The notes beneath the pieces were generated by a model. That model ran no database searches, had not been told where the DNA came from, and was given only the letters and a program-made list of their open reading frames with translations. Both the position numbers and the translations under genes were made by a program. Below, piece by piece: positions 1-7,478 of a stretch of 64,000 nt of DNA; positions within the stretch are counted from its first letter, which is position 1, and each line of letters opens with the position of its first letter. The stretch is from Chryseobacterium gregarium DSM 19109 (lineage in GTDB: Bacteria > Bacteroidota > Bacteroidia > Flavobacteriales > Weeksellaceae): the NCBI RefSeq assembly GCF_000430845.1, contig NZ_AUMU01000001.1, positions 186,001 through 250,000 on the forward strand. The letters are read 5' to 3'.

Positions 1-709
1 CTTTCCAGCCTGTGGAATGGAACATTTTGCCAAACGAGAAAATGCAGAATGTCCTTTTCCTGAGCTCGGGATGCAGGAAAGAACTGTAATGTTCCGTTCC
101 GTCATAACAGTAGGTATCATAGATTTCCTCTGAAATCAGGTAAATTTCCCGGTCTTTTATTAATCCGTACAAAACATTCCAGTCATGTTCAGTCCACATC
201 TTTCCTGTAGGATTCTGTGGCGAATTGATGATAATGGCTTTTGTTTTTTCAGAAATGCACTGCTGAAGCTTTTCCGGGATTATGTTCAAATCAGTATCAA
301 GATCATAATAAACCGGAATGCCGTTATTAAGGACAATTGACGGGCTGTAAGTGTAGTAAGAGGGCTGAATGACAATTACTTCATCACCCTGGTTTAAAAT
401 GGATTTAAGTGCCGTATATAAAGTGAAGGTAGCGCATGGTGTAATAGTTACCTCATTTTCCTTCAGCTTAATGCTGTTGCTTCTTTTCAGGTTAAAATGA
501 ATGATATTCTGAATCAGCAATGGGCTTCCTGCAAGCGGTTCATAATTATGGGTATCCTGATCTGCTGCTTCCTTTAAAAAATCTTTTAAGCGGGGATCAA
601 TATCGAAATCTGTCAAACCCAGCGAGAGATCAAAGCTGTTTTGCCTGGAGGCAAGTTCAGACATTTCCGTAAAAAATGAGTAATGGGTAAATCCGTAAAC
701 TTTCTCCAT
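1..709 (-). CDS. PLP-dependent aminotransferase, class I/II (3' end outside window)
   Basis: Fold-type I aminotransferase, closest in motifs to the YbdL/kynurenine-aminotransferase group, which transfers amino groups from methionine or aromatic amino acids. The visible 236 residues start MEKVYGFTHYSFF and include the PQNPTG substrate-binding motif, an EEIYD stretch, and SFGKMFHSTGWK near the cut, where the SFGK lysine should form the Schiff base with PLP. The C-terminal domain lies outside the window. The start at 709 is supported by a -7 element at 728-735. Family assignment is firm; the substrate (methionine is the usual annotation in flavobacteria) is inferred. Confidence 0.85.
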   Translation of the reverse strand, partial: MEKVYGFTHYSFFTEMSELASRQNSFDLSLGLTDFDIDPRLKDFLKEAADQDTHNYEPLAGSPLLIQNIIHFNLKRSNSIKLKENEVTITPCATFTLYTALKSILNQGDEVIVIQPSYYTYSPSIVLNNGIPVYYDLDTDLNIIPEKLQQCISEKTKAIIINSPQNPTGKMWTEHDWNVLYGLIKDREIYLISEEIYDTYCYDGTEHYSSFLHPELRKRTFCIFSFGKMFHSTGWK

Positions 710-727
710 AGGTTATTGTTTGTCTCT

Positions 728-735
728 CAAATATA
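728..735 (-). promoter_or_regulatory. -7 promoter element for the aminotransferase
   Basis: TATATTTG on the reverse strand fits the Bacteroidota -7 consensus TANNTTTG and lies 18 nt upstream of the aminotransferase start. No clear -33 TTG is present. Confidence 0.5.
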
Positions 736-797
736 AGAAATTACCCATTCATTACAGATTAAATAAATTTTGGTATTTTTAGACAAATTATTCTATA

Positions 798-1835
798 ATG
801 AGAAAACTAATCATCTCTCTATTTTCAGTATCGGTACTGGTAAGCTGCGGAACGGCTAAAAATTCAGGCGGCACATCGGCATCATTAACTGCAAAAAGTA
901 ATAAAGCATTTCTTTCTGCCTATAAGGAAATTAAGGCAGCTGATCTGAAGAAAAACCTGTATGTGATTGCTTCGGATGAAATGGAAGGCCGGGATACCGG
1001 AAGTCCGGGACAAAAGAAGGCGGGAGAATACATGATCAATTATTATAAAAGTCTGGGTGTTTCCTATCCTAAAACACTGGGTTCCTATTACCAGAAGGTT
1101 CCTGCAGATTTCATGAAAAAAAGAGGCGGCGGAAACCTTCCGGATTCTGAAAATATCCTGGCATTTATAGAAGGTTCAGAAAAACCTGAAGAAATTGTGG
1201 TTGTTTCTGCCCATTATGACCATGTCGGCACCCAGAATGGCGTAGTATATAACGGTGCTGATGACGACGGAAGCGGAACAGTTGGCGTGATGGAAATTGC
1301 CAAAGCCTTCCAGAGTGCCAAAAAAGCAGGAAACGGCCCAAAGAGATCTGTCCTTTTCCTGCATGTAACAGGAGAGGAGCACGGATTATTCGGATCTGAA
1401 TATTATACGGACCATCCGGTTTTTCCACTGGCCAATACAGTTGTTGATTTAAATATTGACATGATCGGGCGCGACGATCCTGAAAACAGAGGCAAACAAT
1501 ACGTCTATGTAATAGGATCTGAAATGTTAAGCTCTGAATTGAAAGTAATCAATGAAGCCGCCAATAAAAAGACCAATAATCTGGAACTGAACTATAAATA
1601 TGATGACCCTAATGATACCCAGCGGCTGTATTACAGATCAGACCACTATAATTTTGCAAAAAACAATGTTCCTGTAGCGTTTTTCTTTGACGGGATTCAT
1701 GAAGATTACCATAAACCGACTGATGATGTGGATAAAATCGACTACGAACTGCTGAAAAAAAGAACCCAGCTGGTTTTTGCCACTGCATGGGAAATTGCCA
1801 ACAGGCCGGCCAGAATTATAGTTGACAGAAAATAA
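798..1835 (+). CDS. M28-family zinc aminopeptidase, lipoprotein
   Basis: Secreted metallopeptidase expected to remove N-terminal residues from peptides using two zinc ions. The first 17 residues are a lipoprotein signal ending in the lipobox LVSC, so it is probably membrane-anchored. Residues about 110-330 carry the M28 ligands in order: SAHYDH, NGADDDGSG, TGEEHG, NIDMIGRDD and HEDYHKP. Only the catalytic domain is present, with no PA insert. It stands alone, divergent from the aminotransferase and 42 nt before the next gene. Family is certain; physiological substrate is unknown. Confidence 0.93.
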   Translation: MRKLIISLFSVSVLVSCGTAKNSGGTSASLTAKSNKAFLSAYKEIKAADLKKNLYVIASDEMEGRDTGSPGQKKAGEYMINYYKSLGVSYPKTLGSYYQKVPADFMKKRGGGNLPDSENILAFIEGSEKPEEIVVVSAHYDHVGTQNGVVYNGADDDGSGTVGVMEIAKAFQSAKKAGNGPKRSVLFLHVTGEEHGLFGSEYYTDHPVFPLANTVVDLNIDMIGRDDPENRGKQYVYVIGSEMLSSELKVINEAANKKTNNLELNYKYDDPNDTQRLYYRSDHYNFAKNNVPVAFFFDGIHEDYHKPTDDVDKIDYELLKKRTQLVFATAWEIANRPARIIVDRK

Positions 1836-1877
1836 CTGACATATAGAAAAGGTATTTTTTAATTAAGTTTTATTAAA

Positions 1878-2678
1878 ATGAAAATCCGTGAAGCAAGATT
1901 AGAAGACATTCCTCAAATTCAGGTCGTAAGGAATGCCGTTAGAGAAAATACTTTATCTGATCCGAATCTGGTTACAGATAAAGATTGTGAAGAATTTTTA
2001 TTTGACAGGGGAAAGGGCTGGGTCTGTGAAATTGATAATCAGATCGTGGGATTTTCAATTGTTGACCTCAAAGAGAACAATATCTGGGCATTGTTTCTTC
2101 ATCCTGACTTTGAAAAGCAGGGCATCGGGCGAAAGCTTCACGATGTAATGCTAGCCTGGTATTTTAAACAGACAAAAGAAAAGGTCTGGCTTGGAACTTT
2201 GCCCGATACAAGGGCTGAAATATTTTACAGAAAATCCGGCTGGAATGAAGCAGGGATTCACGGAAAAGGAGAAATAAAATTTGAAATGACTTTTGAAAAC
2301 TGGCGCACAATGAAACAGAATATAAAATCAATCCGGCCTTTTATAGGTTCTGAAAACTTCAAAACGAGCAGGGAATTTTATTCAGACCTTGGCTTTGAAG
2401 AAACCGTTCTTGAAAGCAACCTATCCTTATTCCAATGGAACGGGACGGGATTTTACCTTCAGGATGCTTACGTAAAAGATTGGATCAACAATACAATGCT
2501 TTTTATCGAAGTTGATGATACGGAAGCATTCCGGAATTACCTCACAGGCCTTAATCTCACGGAGAAATATGAAAATGTCCGGCTGACGGCTGTTAAAACC
2601 ATGCCGTGGGGAAAAGAATGTTTCGTCCATGACCCCAGCGGAATTTTATGGCATTTCGGGGAATTTTTCAATAGATAA
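1878..2678 (+). CDS. GNAT acetyltransferase-VOC (glyoxalase-like) fusion protein
   Basis: Two-domain protein of 266 residues. Residues 1-140 form a GNAT N-acetyltransferase fold with the acetyl-CoA motif around EKQGIGRKLHD and a FYRKSGW strand. Residues about 147-266 form a VOC domain, beginning SIRPFIGSENFKTSREFY and ending HDPSGILWHFGEF, as in glyoxalase/bleomycin-resistance proteins. The two domains are continuous with no stop between them. GNAT enzymes acetylate amines, and VOC proteins bind metals or sequester small molecules, so detoxification or antibiotic modification is possible but unproven. Either half could be the main activity. Confidence 0.8.
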   Translation: MKIREARLEDIPQIQVVRNAVRENTLSDPNLVTDKDCEEFLFDRGKGWVCEIDNQIVGFSIVDLKENNIWALFLHPDFEKQGIGRKLHDVMLAWYFKQTKEKVWLGTLPDTRAEIFYRKSGWNEAGIHGKGEIKFEMTFENWRTMKQNIKSIRPFIGSENFKTSREFYSDLGFEETVLESNLSLFQWNGTGFYLQDAYVKDWINNTMLFIEVDDTEAFRNYLTGLNLTEKYENVRLTAVKTMPWGKECFVHDPSGILWHFGEFFNR

Positions 2679-2763
2679 ATAATAAGAACGGATTTTGATT
2701 TTAGTTTCGAAATTTTATAAAAATTTAAACAAACTCTAATAAGTTTAAAATTATCCATAAACA

Positions 2764-3267
2764 ATGATTTACGCTTTTGATACCTATTATTTCGAGGACT
2801 ATGCCTATACGGTATGCATTGCTTTTGAAGAATGGACTTCTGAAAAAGAAACCCAGGTTTTCATGGAGAAAACAGAAATTACTTCCGGTTATGAAAGCGG
2901 TGCATTTTATAAAAGGGAATTGCCGTGTATCCTCAGTCTGCTAAAACAGATTAAACTGCGTGAAGGTGATCTTATTATTGTTGACGGATATATTACATTA
3001 GGTAATGAAGGGAAAATGGGACTGGGAGGTTATCTCTATGAAGCTTTGGAGCAAAAATTCCCGGTTATCGGAATTGCGAAAAATGAATTCGGTACTCCCG
3101 ATTTGCAAAGAAAGATGATCTTTCGGGGAGAAAGCGAAGTTCCACTGTTCCTTACTGTAAAAGGTGCCGGCACCGATGAGATTAAAGAAAAAATAGAAAA
3201 GATGTACGGAGATTTCAGAATTCCTGCACTGTTGAAAAAACTGGACCAGCTGACAAGAATCCGATGA
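2764..3267 (+). CDS. Endonuclease V-family protein, shortened
   Basis: Resembles endonuclease V, which nicks DNA or RNA near deoxyinosine or inosine. Asp6 (FDTYY), Glu52 (KRELP) and Asp74 (VDGY) line up with the catalytic Asp43, Glu89 and Asp110 of the Thermotoga enzyme at a nearly constant offset of 36-37 residues, and GIAKNEF matches the conserved lysine strand. At 167 residues it is well short of the usual 220 or so: it lacks about 37 N-terminal residues and the C-terminal region with the last metal ligand. The canonical DGHG is DGYI. The three acidic residues suggest some nuclease function, but activity is uncertain. Transcription probably ends at the hairpin at 3420-3446. Confidence 0.75.
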   Translation: MIYAFDTYYFEDYAYTVCIAFEEWTSEKETQVFMEKTEITSGYESGAFYKRELPCILSLLKQIKLREGDLIIVDGYITLGNEGKMGLGGYLYEALEQKFPVIGIAKNEFGTPDLQRKMIFRGESEVPLFLTVKGAGTDEIKEKIEKMYGDFRIPALLKKLDQLTRIR

Positions 3268-3419
3268 GTTAAGTCAATAAATAAATATGATTACTGGCTG
3301 CGAATATCAGAAAACTGACAAAAATCACAGATTTATTATTTTTATCAATTCTAAATAAATATAAATTTGTAATAACAAAAACGTATCAATCATATCCATA
3401 TCAATTTTTGTTTTATCAG

Positions 3420-3446
3420 CCGGTAATTTTATATTGCCGGTTTTAT
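3420..3446 (+). terminator. Probable rho-independent terminator
   Basis: CCGGTAA at 3420-3426 pairs with TTGCCGG at 3434-3440 (one G-U) around a 7-nt loop, followed by a T-rich tract. It lies 150 nt after the endonuclease V-like gene. Confidence 0.55.
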
Positions 3447-3495
3447 TATTTCTAGAGTGATCTCATATACTCAATATTGAGTTGACGGAATCAGA

Positions 3496-3531
3496 AAATA
3501 AAAAAAACAGACAAATAATTCTTGCCTGTTT
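3496..3531 (-). terminator. Terminator of tRNA-Arg
   Basis: On the reverse strand AAACAGGCAA and TTGTCTGTTT (3505-3514 with 3522-3531) form a 10-bp stem with one G-U, followed by a T-run. It lies just downstream of the tRNA. Confidence 0.75.
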
Positions 3532-3542
3532 ATCATTAGTAT

Positions 3543-3617
3543 TGGTGATCTCACCAAGAATCGAACTTGGATCTAAAGTTTAGGAAACTTCTATTCTATC
3601 CGTTGAACTATGAGACC
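3543..3617 (-). tRNA. tRNA-Arg (anticodon CCU)
   Basis: Full cloverleaf on the reverse strand: acceptor GGTCTCA with TGAGATC, D stem GTTC/GAAT, anticodon loop TTCCTAA giving anticodon CCT, T arm with TTCGATT, discriminator A and an encoded CCA at 3543-3545. It reads AGG codons. A -7 element lies directly upstream and a terminator directly downstream, so it is a single-gene unit. Confidence 0.92.
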
Positions 3618-3624
3618 GTGGGCC

Positions 3625-3632
3625 CAAAGATA
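3625..3632 (-). promoter_or_regulatory. -7 promoter element for tRNA-Arg
   Basis: TATCTTTG on the reverse strand fits TANNTTTG and ends 8 nt before the mature tRNA 5' end, leaving almost no room for a 5' leader. No -33 TTG is obvious. Confidence 0.5.
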
Positions 3633-3654
3633 ATAAATAAATTTAAAATTTAAA

Positions 3655-3686
3655 AATAAAAGAACCCGCTCTTTAGGAACGGGCTC
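3655..3686 (-). terminator. Terminator-like hairpin
   Basis: GAACCCG at 3662-3668 pairs with CGGGCTC at 3680-3686 (one G-U on the reverse strand), and the reverse-strand transcript continues into a T-rich tract. No coding gene lies immediately upstream on that strand. Confidence 0.5.
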
Positions 3687-3723
3687 AGTAGATAAAACAT
3701 CTCATTTTTTTAATTAGACAACA

Positions 3724-3754
3724 ATAAAAAAGCACAGCCGACAACGCTGTGCTT
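3724..3754 (-). terminator. Terminator-like hairpin
   Basis: AAGCACAGC at 3730-3738 pairs perfectly with GCTGTGCTT at 3746-3754 around a 7-nt loop. The reverse-strand side runs into TTTTT. It lies about 450 nt beyond the uvrA terminator, with no gene between them. Confidence 0.55.
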
Positions 3755-4177
3755 AAATTTTTATAAATTTAACTGCAATTTCAGAACTGAAAAAAGCAAA
3801 AATTGAATTCATTTTCAGATGTATTACAGAGTAAATGTAGGAATAAATTTCTTGCTTTCAATGAATTGAATGTTAAAACCCACAAGTTATCCACAATGTA
3901 TTGTTAATAACTTAATCGTCAAAAAAAGAACTCACGAATCAGTCTGCAACACAAATTATTAAAAGGGAATGACTTTCTGGAAATCAATTCTGAAAAAAGT
4001 GAAAGGATAAAAGTTTTTAAAATGCCGGTAAAATATAATAAAAGAAGAGATGATTGGTTTTCTCTCTGCATCTAAAAATAAAAGAGAAAAGTAACGGTAA
4101 CAGATTGAGCTGAGCTTTTTGGTTTCAACAATCACAGATGAAACATTTACTCGTGAAAGTTCCTTTTCTATACTATA

Positions 4178-4204
4178 CAAAAAAAGAGAGTAAAAATACT
4201 CTCT
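4178..4204 (-). terminator. Terminator of uvrA
   Basis: AGAGAGTA (4185-4192) and TACTCTCT (4197-4204) form a perfect 8-bp stem with a 4-nt loop, followed on the reverse strand by seven T. It starts 10 nt past the uvrA stop. Confidence 0.85.
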
Positions 4205-4213
4205 GTTCATTTT

Positions 4214-7006
4214 TTAATTTTCCAGCTTTTCTTTGATATATTTCGCGGTATGGGATTTTTTATCTTTGGCCAGTTCTTCCGGCGTTCCGGCGAAAACAAC
4301 TTCACCGCCGTGTTTTCCGGCTTCCGGTCCAATGTCGATGATATAATCGGCTGATTTAATGATATCCGGCTGATGTTCAATGACAATCACAGAATGGCCA
4401 AGATCAATCAGAGCCTGCAATGACTTCAGTAATTTCTGAATATCATGAAAATGCAACCCTGTGGAAGGTTCATCAAAAATAAACAATGTTTTATCCGTCG
4501 TCACACCTTTGACAAGAAACGATGCCAGTTTCACACGCTGGGCTTCACCACCGGAAAGGGTGGAAGAGCTTTGTCCTAACTGCAGATATCCCAGACCGAC
4601 ATCCTGTAAAGGCCTCAGTTTGGTTACGATTTTATCTTCATTGTTATCTTTGAAAAATGCCAGTGCCTCATCTACGGTCATGTGAAGGATATCGGAAATA
4701 TTTTTTTCGTCAAATTTCACTTCCAGGATTTCATTTTTGAAACGGGTCCCTTTACAGACTTCACATTCCAGTTCAATATCCGCCATAAACTGCATCGATA
4801 CATTGATCACGCCTTCTCCTTTACATTCGTCGCATCTTCCGCCATCAACGTTGAAAGAGAAATGTTTTGGCTTATAGCCCATCATTTTTGAAACTTTCTG
4901 CTTGGCGAATAAATCTCTGATATCATCGTAAGCCTTCAGATAGGTTACAGGGTTTGAACGGGAAGATTTTCCGATCGGGTTCTGGTCGATTAATTCGATA
5001 TGCTTGATCAGTTTTTTAGGAAAATCTACAGCATCGTATTCGCCTTTTTTTCCGCCCATGCCCAACTGAATCTGAATGTCATTCGTCAGGATTTCTTTCA
5101 TTAAAGTCGATTTTCCGCTTCCGGAAACCCCCGAAATTACGGCAAGGCTTTCCAATGGAATATCAACATCGATATTCTTAAGGTTATTTTGACGTGCGCC
5201 CTTAATATGGATCCATTCTTTTGCTTTTCTCCGCTTTTTCGGAACTTCAATCTCCAGTCTTCCCGTAAGGTATTTTGACGTTAAGGTATCTGCATCTTTC
5301 AGTTCTTTATAATTTCCTGCAAAAACCAGCTCACCACCGAGATAACCGGCTTCAGGGCCGATATCAATAATATAATCTGCAGCTTTCATCACATCCTCAT
5401 CATGTTCGACCACGATAACGGTATTCCCTAGATCACGGAGGTTTTTAAGGACTTCAATTAAATTTTCCGTATCCCTGGAGTGCAGCCCGATGGACGGCTC
5501 ATCCAGAATATAGATAGATCCTACCAGTGAGCTTCCCAGGCTTGTTGCTAAATTAATCCTCTGGCTTTCACCACCGGAAAGTGTGTTGGATGTTCTGTTT
5601 ATGGTTAAATACCCTAAGCCCACTTTTAATAAAAATTCAAGGCGGGTACTGATTTCATATAACAGCCTTTTTGCCACTTCCTGATCGTGTTCCGATAGTG
5701 TTAATCCTTTGATTAAAGGAAAAAGCTCATCCATAGGAAGCTCAATCATCGATTGGATGTTATGACCGTCGATTTTTACCCAGGTCGTTTCTTCACGCAG
5801 CCTTAAACCTTCACAAGTAGGGCAGAGTGTTTTTCCGCGGTAACGGGAAAGCATGACCCGGTACTGGATTTTGTATAAATTTTCCTCAAGCATTCTGAAG
5901 AAATTATCGATGGACGGGAAGGTGCTTTTGCCGTCGCCTTTCCAAAGGTATTTTTTCTGTTCTTTGGTCAGCTGGTGGTAAGGCTTGTGGATCGGGAAGT
6001 CTTTTGCTTTTTTAATGAAGTCTTTTTTCCATTCGCTCATGCTTTCTCCTCTCCATGAAGCCACGGCATCTTCAAAAACCGACAGGGCTTTATTGGGAAC
6101 CACCAGGTCTTCATCAATTCCGATTACTTTACCGTAGCCTTCACAGGTCGGGCATGCGCCGTAAGGGTTGTTAAAACTGAAAAAATGAACGTTAGGTTCC
6201 AGAAATTCGATTCCGTCCAGTTCAAATTTATTTGAAAATTCTTTTACTTTCCCGGTATCTGTATTTTTCAGCGAGCAGTATCCCCGTCCCTCATAGAAAG
6301 CCATCTGGATAGAATCTGCCAGACGCTGTAAAAAGCTTTCATCTTCCTCATAAGAGAAACGGTCGATCACCAGATTGATTTTCATTCCCTTTTCGGGCGT
6401 AAACCCAAAACTTTCCAGATCTTCGATCCCCGCAACATTTCCGCCGATTTCCAGTCGTGTAAAACCTGCCAGTTTTAATACGTTCAGATTTTCAGTAAAA
6501 TTTTCCGCATCATATTCCAGGGGCGCAGCCAGCAAAAATGAAGCGTCTTTCTTGGATGATTTAATAAAATCCACCACATCGGAAACCGAATCTTTTTTCA
6601 CTTCTTCACCGGATACGGGAGAAAATGTTTTCCCGATCCTTGCGAAAAGAAGCTTCATGTAATCATAGATTTCCGTAGAAGTCCCTACCGTTGATCTCGG
6701 ATTAGAAGAAATGACTTTCTGCTGGATGGCAATGGAAGGAGCCAGACCCTTAATGTCATCCACTTTAGGTTTTTCCAGTTTCCCTAAAAACTGGCGTGCA
6801 TAAGAGCTGAGACTTTCCACATATCTTCTTTGCCCTTCCGCATAAATGGTGTCAAAAGCCAGGGAAGATTTTCCGCTTCCGGAAACGCCTGTAATGACAA
6901 TCAGTTTATTTTTCGGGATCAGGACGTCGATGTGTTTCAGATTGTTGAGATGTGCATTCTTAACGAAAATCTGCTTTTTAATATCTATATCTGTTGTATT
7001 AGCCAT
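4214..7006 (-). CDS. uvrA: Excinuclease ABC subunit A (UvrA)
   Basis: Damage-recognition ATPase of nucleotide excision repair; a dimer scans DNA with UvrB and loads it at bulky lesions. The 930 residues hold two ABC modules: Walker A GVSGSGKSS near residue 40 and GVSGSGKST near 630, signatures LSGGESQR and LSGGEAQR, and Walker B ILDEPSIGL and IFDEPSTGL. Zinc-binding CPTCEGYG and CPTCEGLR occur in the first half, and CDECKGEG with CEVCKG in the second. The position near residue 130 reads SPVSG instead of a Cys pair. Length matches E. coli UvrA (940). Single-gene unit with its own promoter and terminator. Confidence 0.98.
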   Translation of the reverse strand: MANTTDIDIKKQIFVKNAHLNNLKHIDVLIPKNKLIVITGVSGSGKSSLAFDTIYAEGQRRYVESLSSYARQFLGKLEKPKVDDIKGLAPSIAIQQKVISSNPRSTVGTSTEIYDYMKLLFARIGKTFSPVSGEEVKKDSVSDVVDFIKSSKKDASFLLAAPLEYDAENFTENLNVLKLAGFTRLEIGGNVAGIEDLESFGFTPEKGMKINLVIDRFSYEEDESFLQRLADSIQMAFYEGRGYCSLKNTDTGKVKEFSNKFELDGIEFLEPNVHFFSFNNPYGACPTCEGYGKVIGIDEDLVVPNKALSVFEDAVASWRGESMSEWKKDFIKKAKDFPIHKPYHQLTKEQKKYLWKGDGKSTFPSIDNFFRMLEENLYKIQYRVMLSRYRGKTLCPTCEGLRLREETTWVKIDGHNIQSMIELPMDELFPLIKGLTLSEHDQEVAKRLLYEISTRLEFLLKVGLGYLTINRTSNTLSGGESQRINLATSLGSSLVGSIYILDEPSIGLHSRDTENLIEVLKNLRDLGNTVIVVEHDEDVMKAADYIIDIGPEAGYLGGELVFAGNYKELKDADTLTSKYLTGRLEIEVPKKRRKAKEWIHIKGARQNNLKNIDVDIPLESLAVISGVSGSGKSTLMKEILTNDIQIQLGMGGKKGEYDAVDFPKKLIKHIELIDQNPIGKSSRSNPVTYLKAYDDIRDLFAKQKVSKMMGYKPKHFSFNVDGGRCDECKGEGVINVSMQFMADIELECEVCKGTRFKNEILEVKFDEKNISDILHMTVDEALAFFKDNNEDKIVTKLRPLQDVGLGYLQLGQSSSTLSGGEAQRVKLASFLVKGVTTDKTLFIFDEPSTGLHFHDIQKLLKSLQALIDLGHSVIVIEHQPDIIKSADYIIDIGPEAGKHGGEVVFAGTPEELAKDKKSHTAKYIKEKLEN

Positions 7007-7023
7007 AGTAAAATTAAGACTAA

Positions 7024-7031
7024 CAAAATTA
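7024..7031 (-). promoter_or_regulatory. -7 promoter element for uvrA
   Basis: TAATTTTG on the reverse strand fits TANNTTTG and lies 17 nt upstream of the uvrA start. No SOS-type operator was recognised. Confidence 0.5.
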
Positions 7032-7309
7032 CGACTTTTTGACGGATTCTGATCTTTTAATTAAGCACAAATAATACAAATTGATTTCATTGATCGTGAC
7101 CAATTTAATAGCTTAATAATGGAGTATAAATTTCTGTAAAACAACATGAGGTGCTAAAAACCCATAGATACTGAAACATCTAATTAAGTCTAAAATTTTC
7201 TTCATTTTATATAATATCCGAAAAGAGCAGACTATATTTAAAGTTTTATTATGATTGAAAAATACATAAAAATCATATTTCTCAATAAGCAATTCGGAAT
7301 GTGAAAATT

Positions 7310-7446
7310 ATTCAGGGATGTCGTGATACTTTTAAGGAGGGAAATATAAGACCCTGAATTCACGTCCTGGAATCTGCCGCCGGAACTGCATTTTTTTTCA
7401 TGACATCTATCATTTGTGTGTATTCCCAAACTCCATTACTTTTGGG
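7310..7446 (+). promoter_or_regulatory. Structured leader upstream of TonB receptor, possible riboswitch
   Basis: The gap of about 470 nt before the receptor holds competing pairings. ATTCAGGG (7310-7317) matches CCCTGAAT (7352-7359) over 8 bp. GATGTCGTGA (7317-7326) matches TCATGACATC (7398-7407) over 10 bp with one G-U. The two cross each other, so they are alternatives or a pseudoknot. A T8 run sits at 7391-7398, and a hairpin CCCAAA/TTTGGG (7425-7430 with 7441-7446) ends 32 nt before the start codon. The segment GGAGGGAA...GCCGCCGGAACTGC loosely recalls a cobalamin-riboswitch core, but the element order does not fit well, so the ligand is left open. Confidence 0.4.
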
Positions 7447-7478
7447 CTTCCGAACTAACTGAGAATAATTCTGATCAT

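Larger units (their letters stand above)
3618..4213. other. Gene-free stretch between tRNA-Arg and uvrA
   Basis: AT-rich sequence with no convincing protein gene. It holds the tRNA promoter, two hairpins with reverse-strand T-runs (3655-3686 and 3724-3754), the uvrA terminator, and one exact TTATCCACA DnaA-box-like word at 3887-3895. A reverse-strand small RNA ending at one of the two inner hairpins is possible but unproven. Confidence 0.5.

Noticed and set aside
3887-3895. Perfect TTATCCACA DnaA-box word
   Set aside because: Only one copy was seen in the spacer, with no AT-rich unwinding element recognised and no dnaA or dnaN nearby. A single 9-mer is expected by chance about once per 130 kb per strand.
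3959-4210. 83-codon reverse-strand open frame after uvrA
   Set aside because: Its start lies in the uvrA terminator stem, there is no ribosome site, and its composition is that of AT-rich noise.
7238-7429. 63-codon reverse-strand open frame in the leader region
   Set aside because: It overlaps the structured leader, has no family features and no promoter.
7310-7446. Naming the leader as a cobalamin or TPP riboswitch
   Set aside because: The short motif matches are out of the usual order and key elements are missing. It is kept only as a structured leader.
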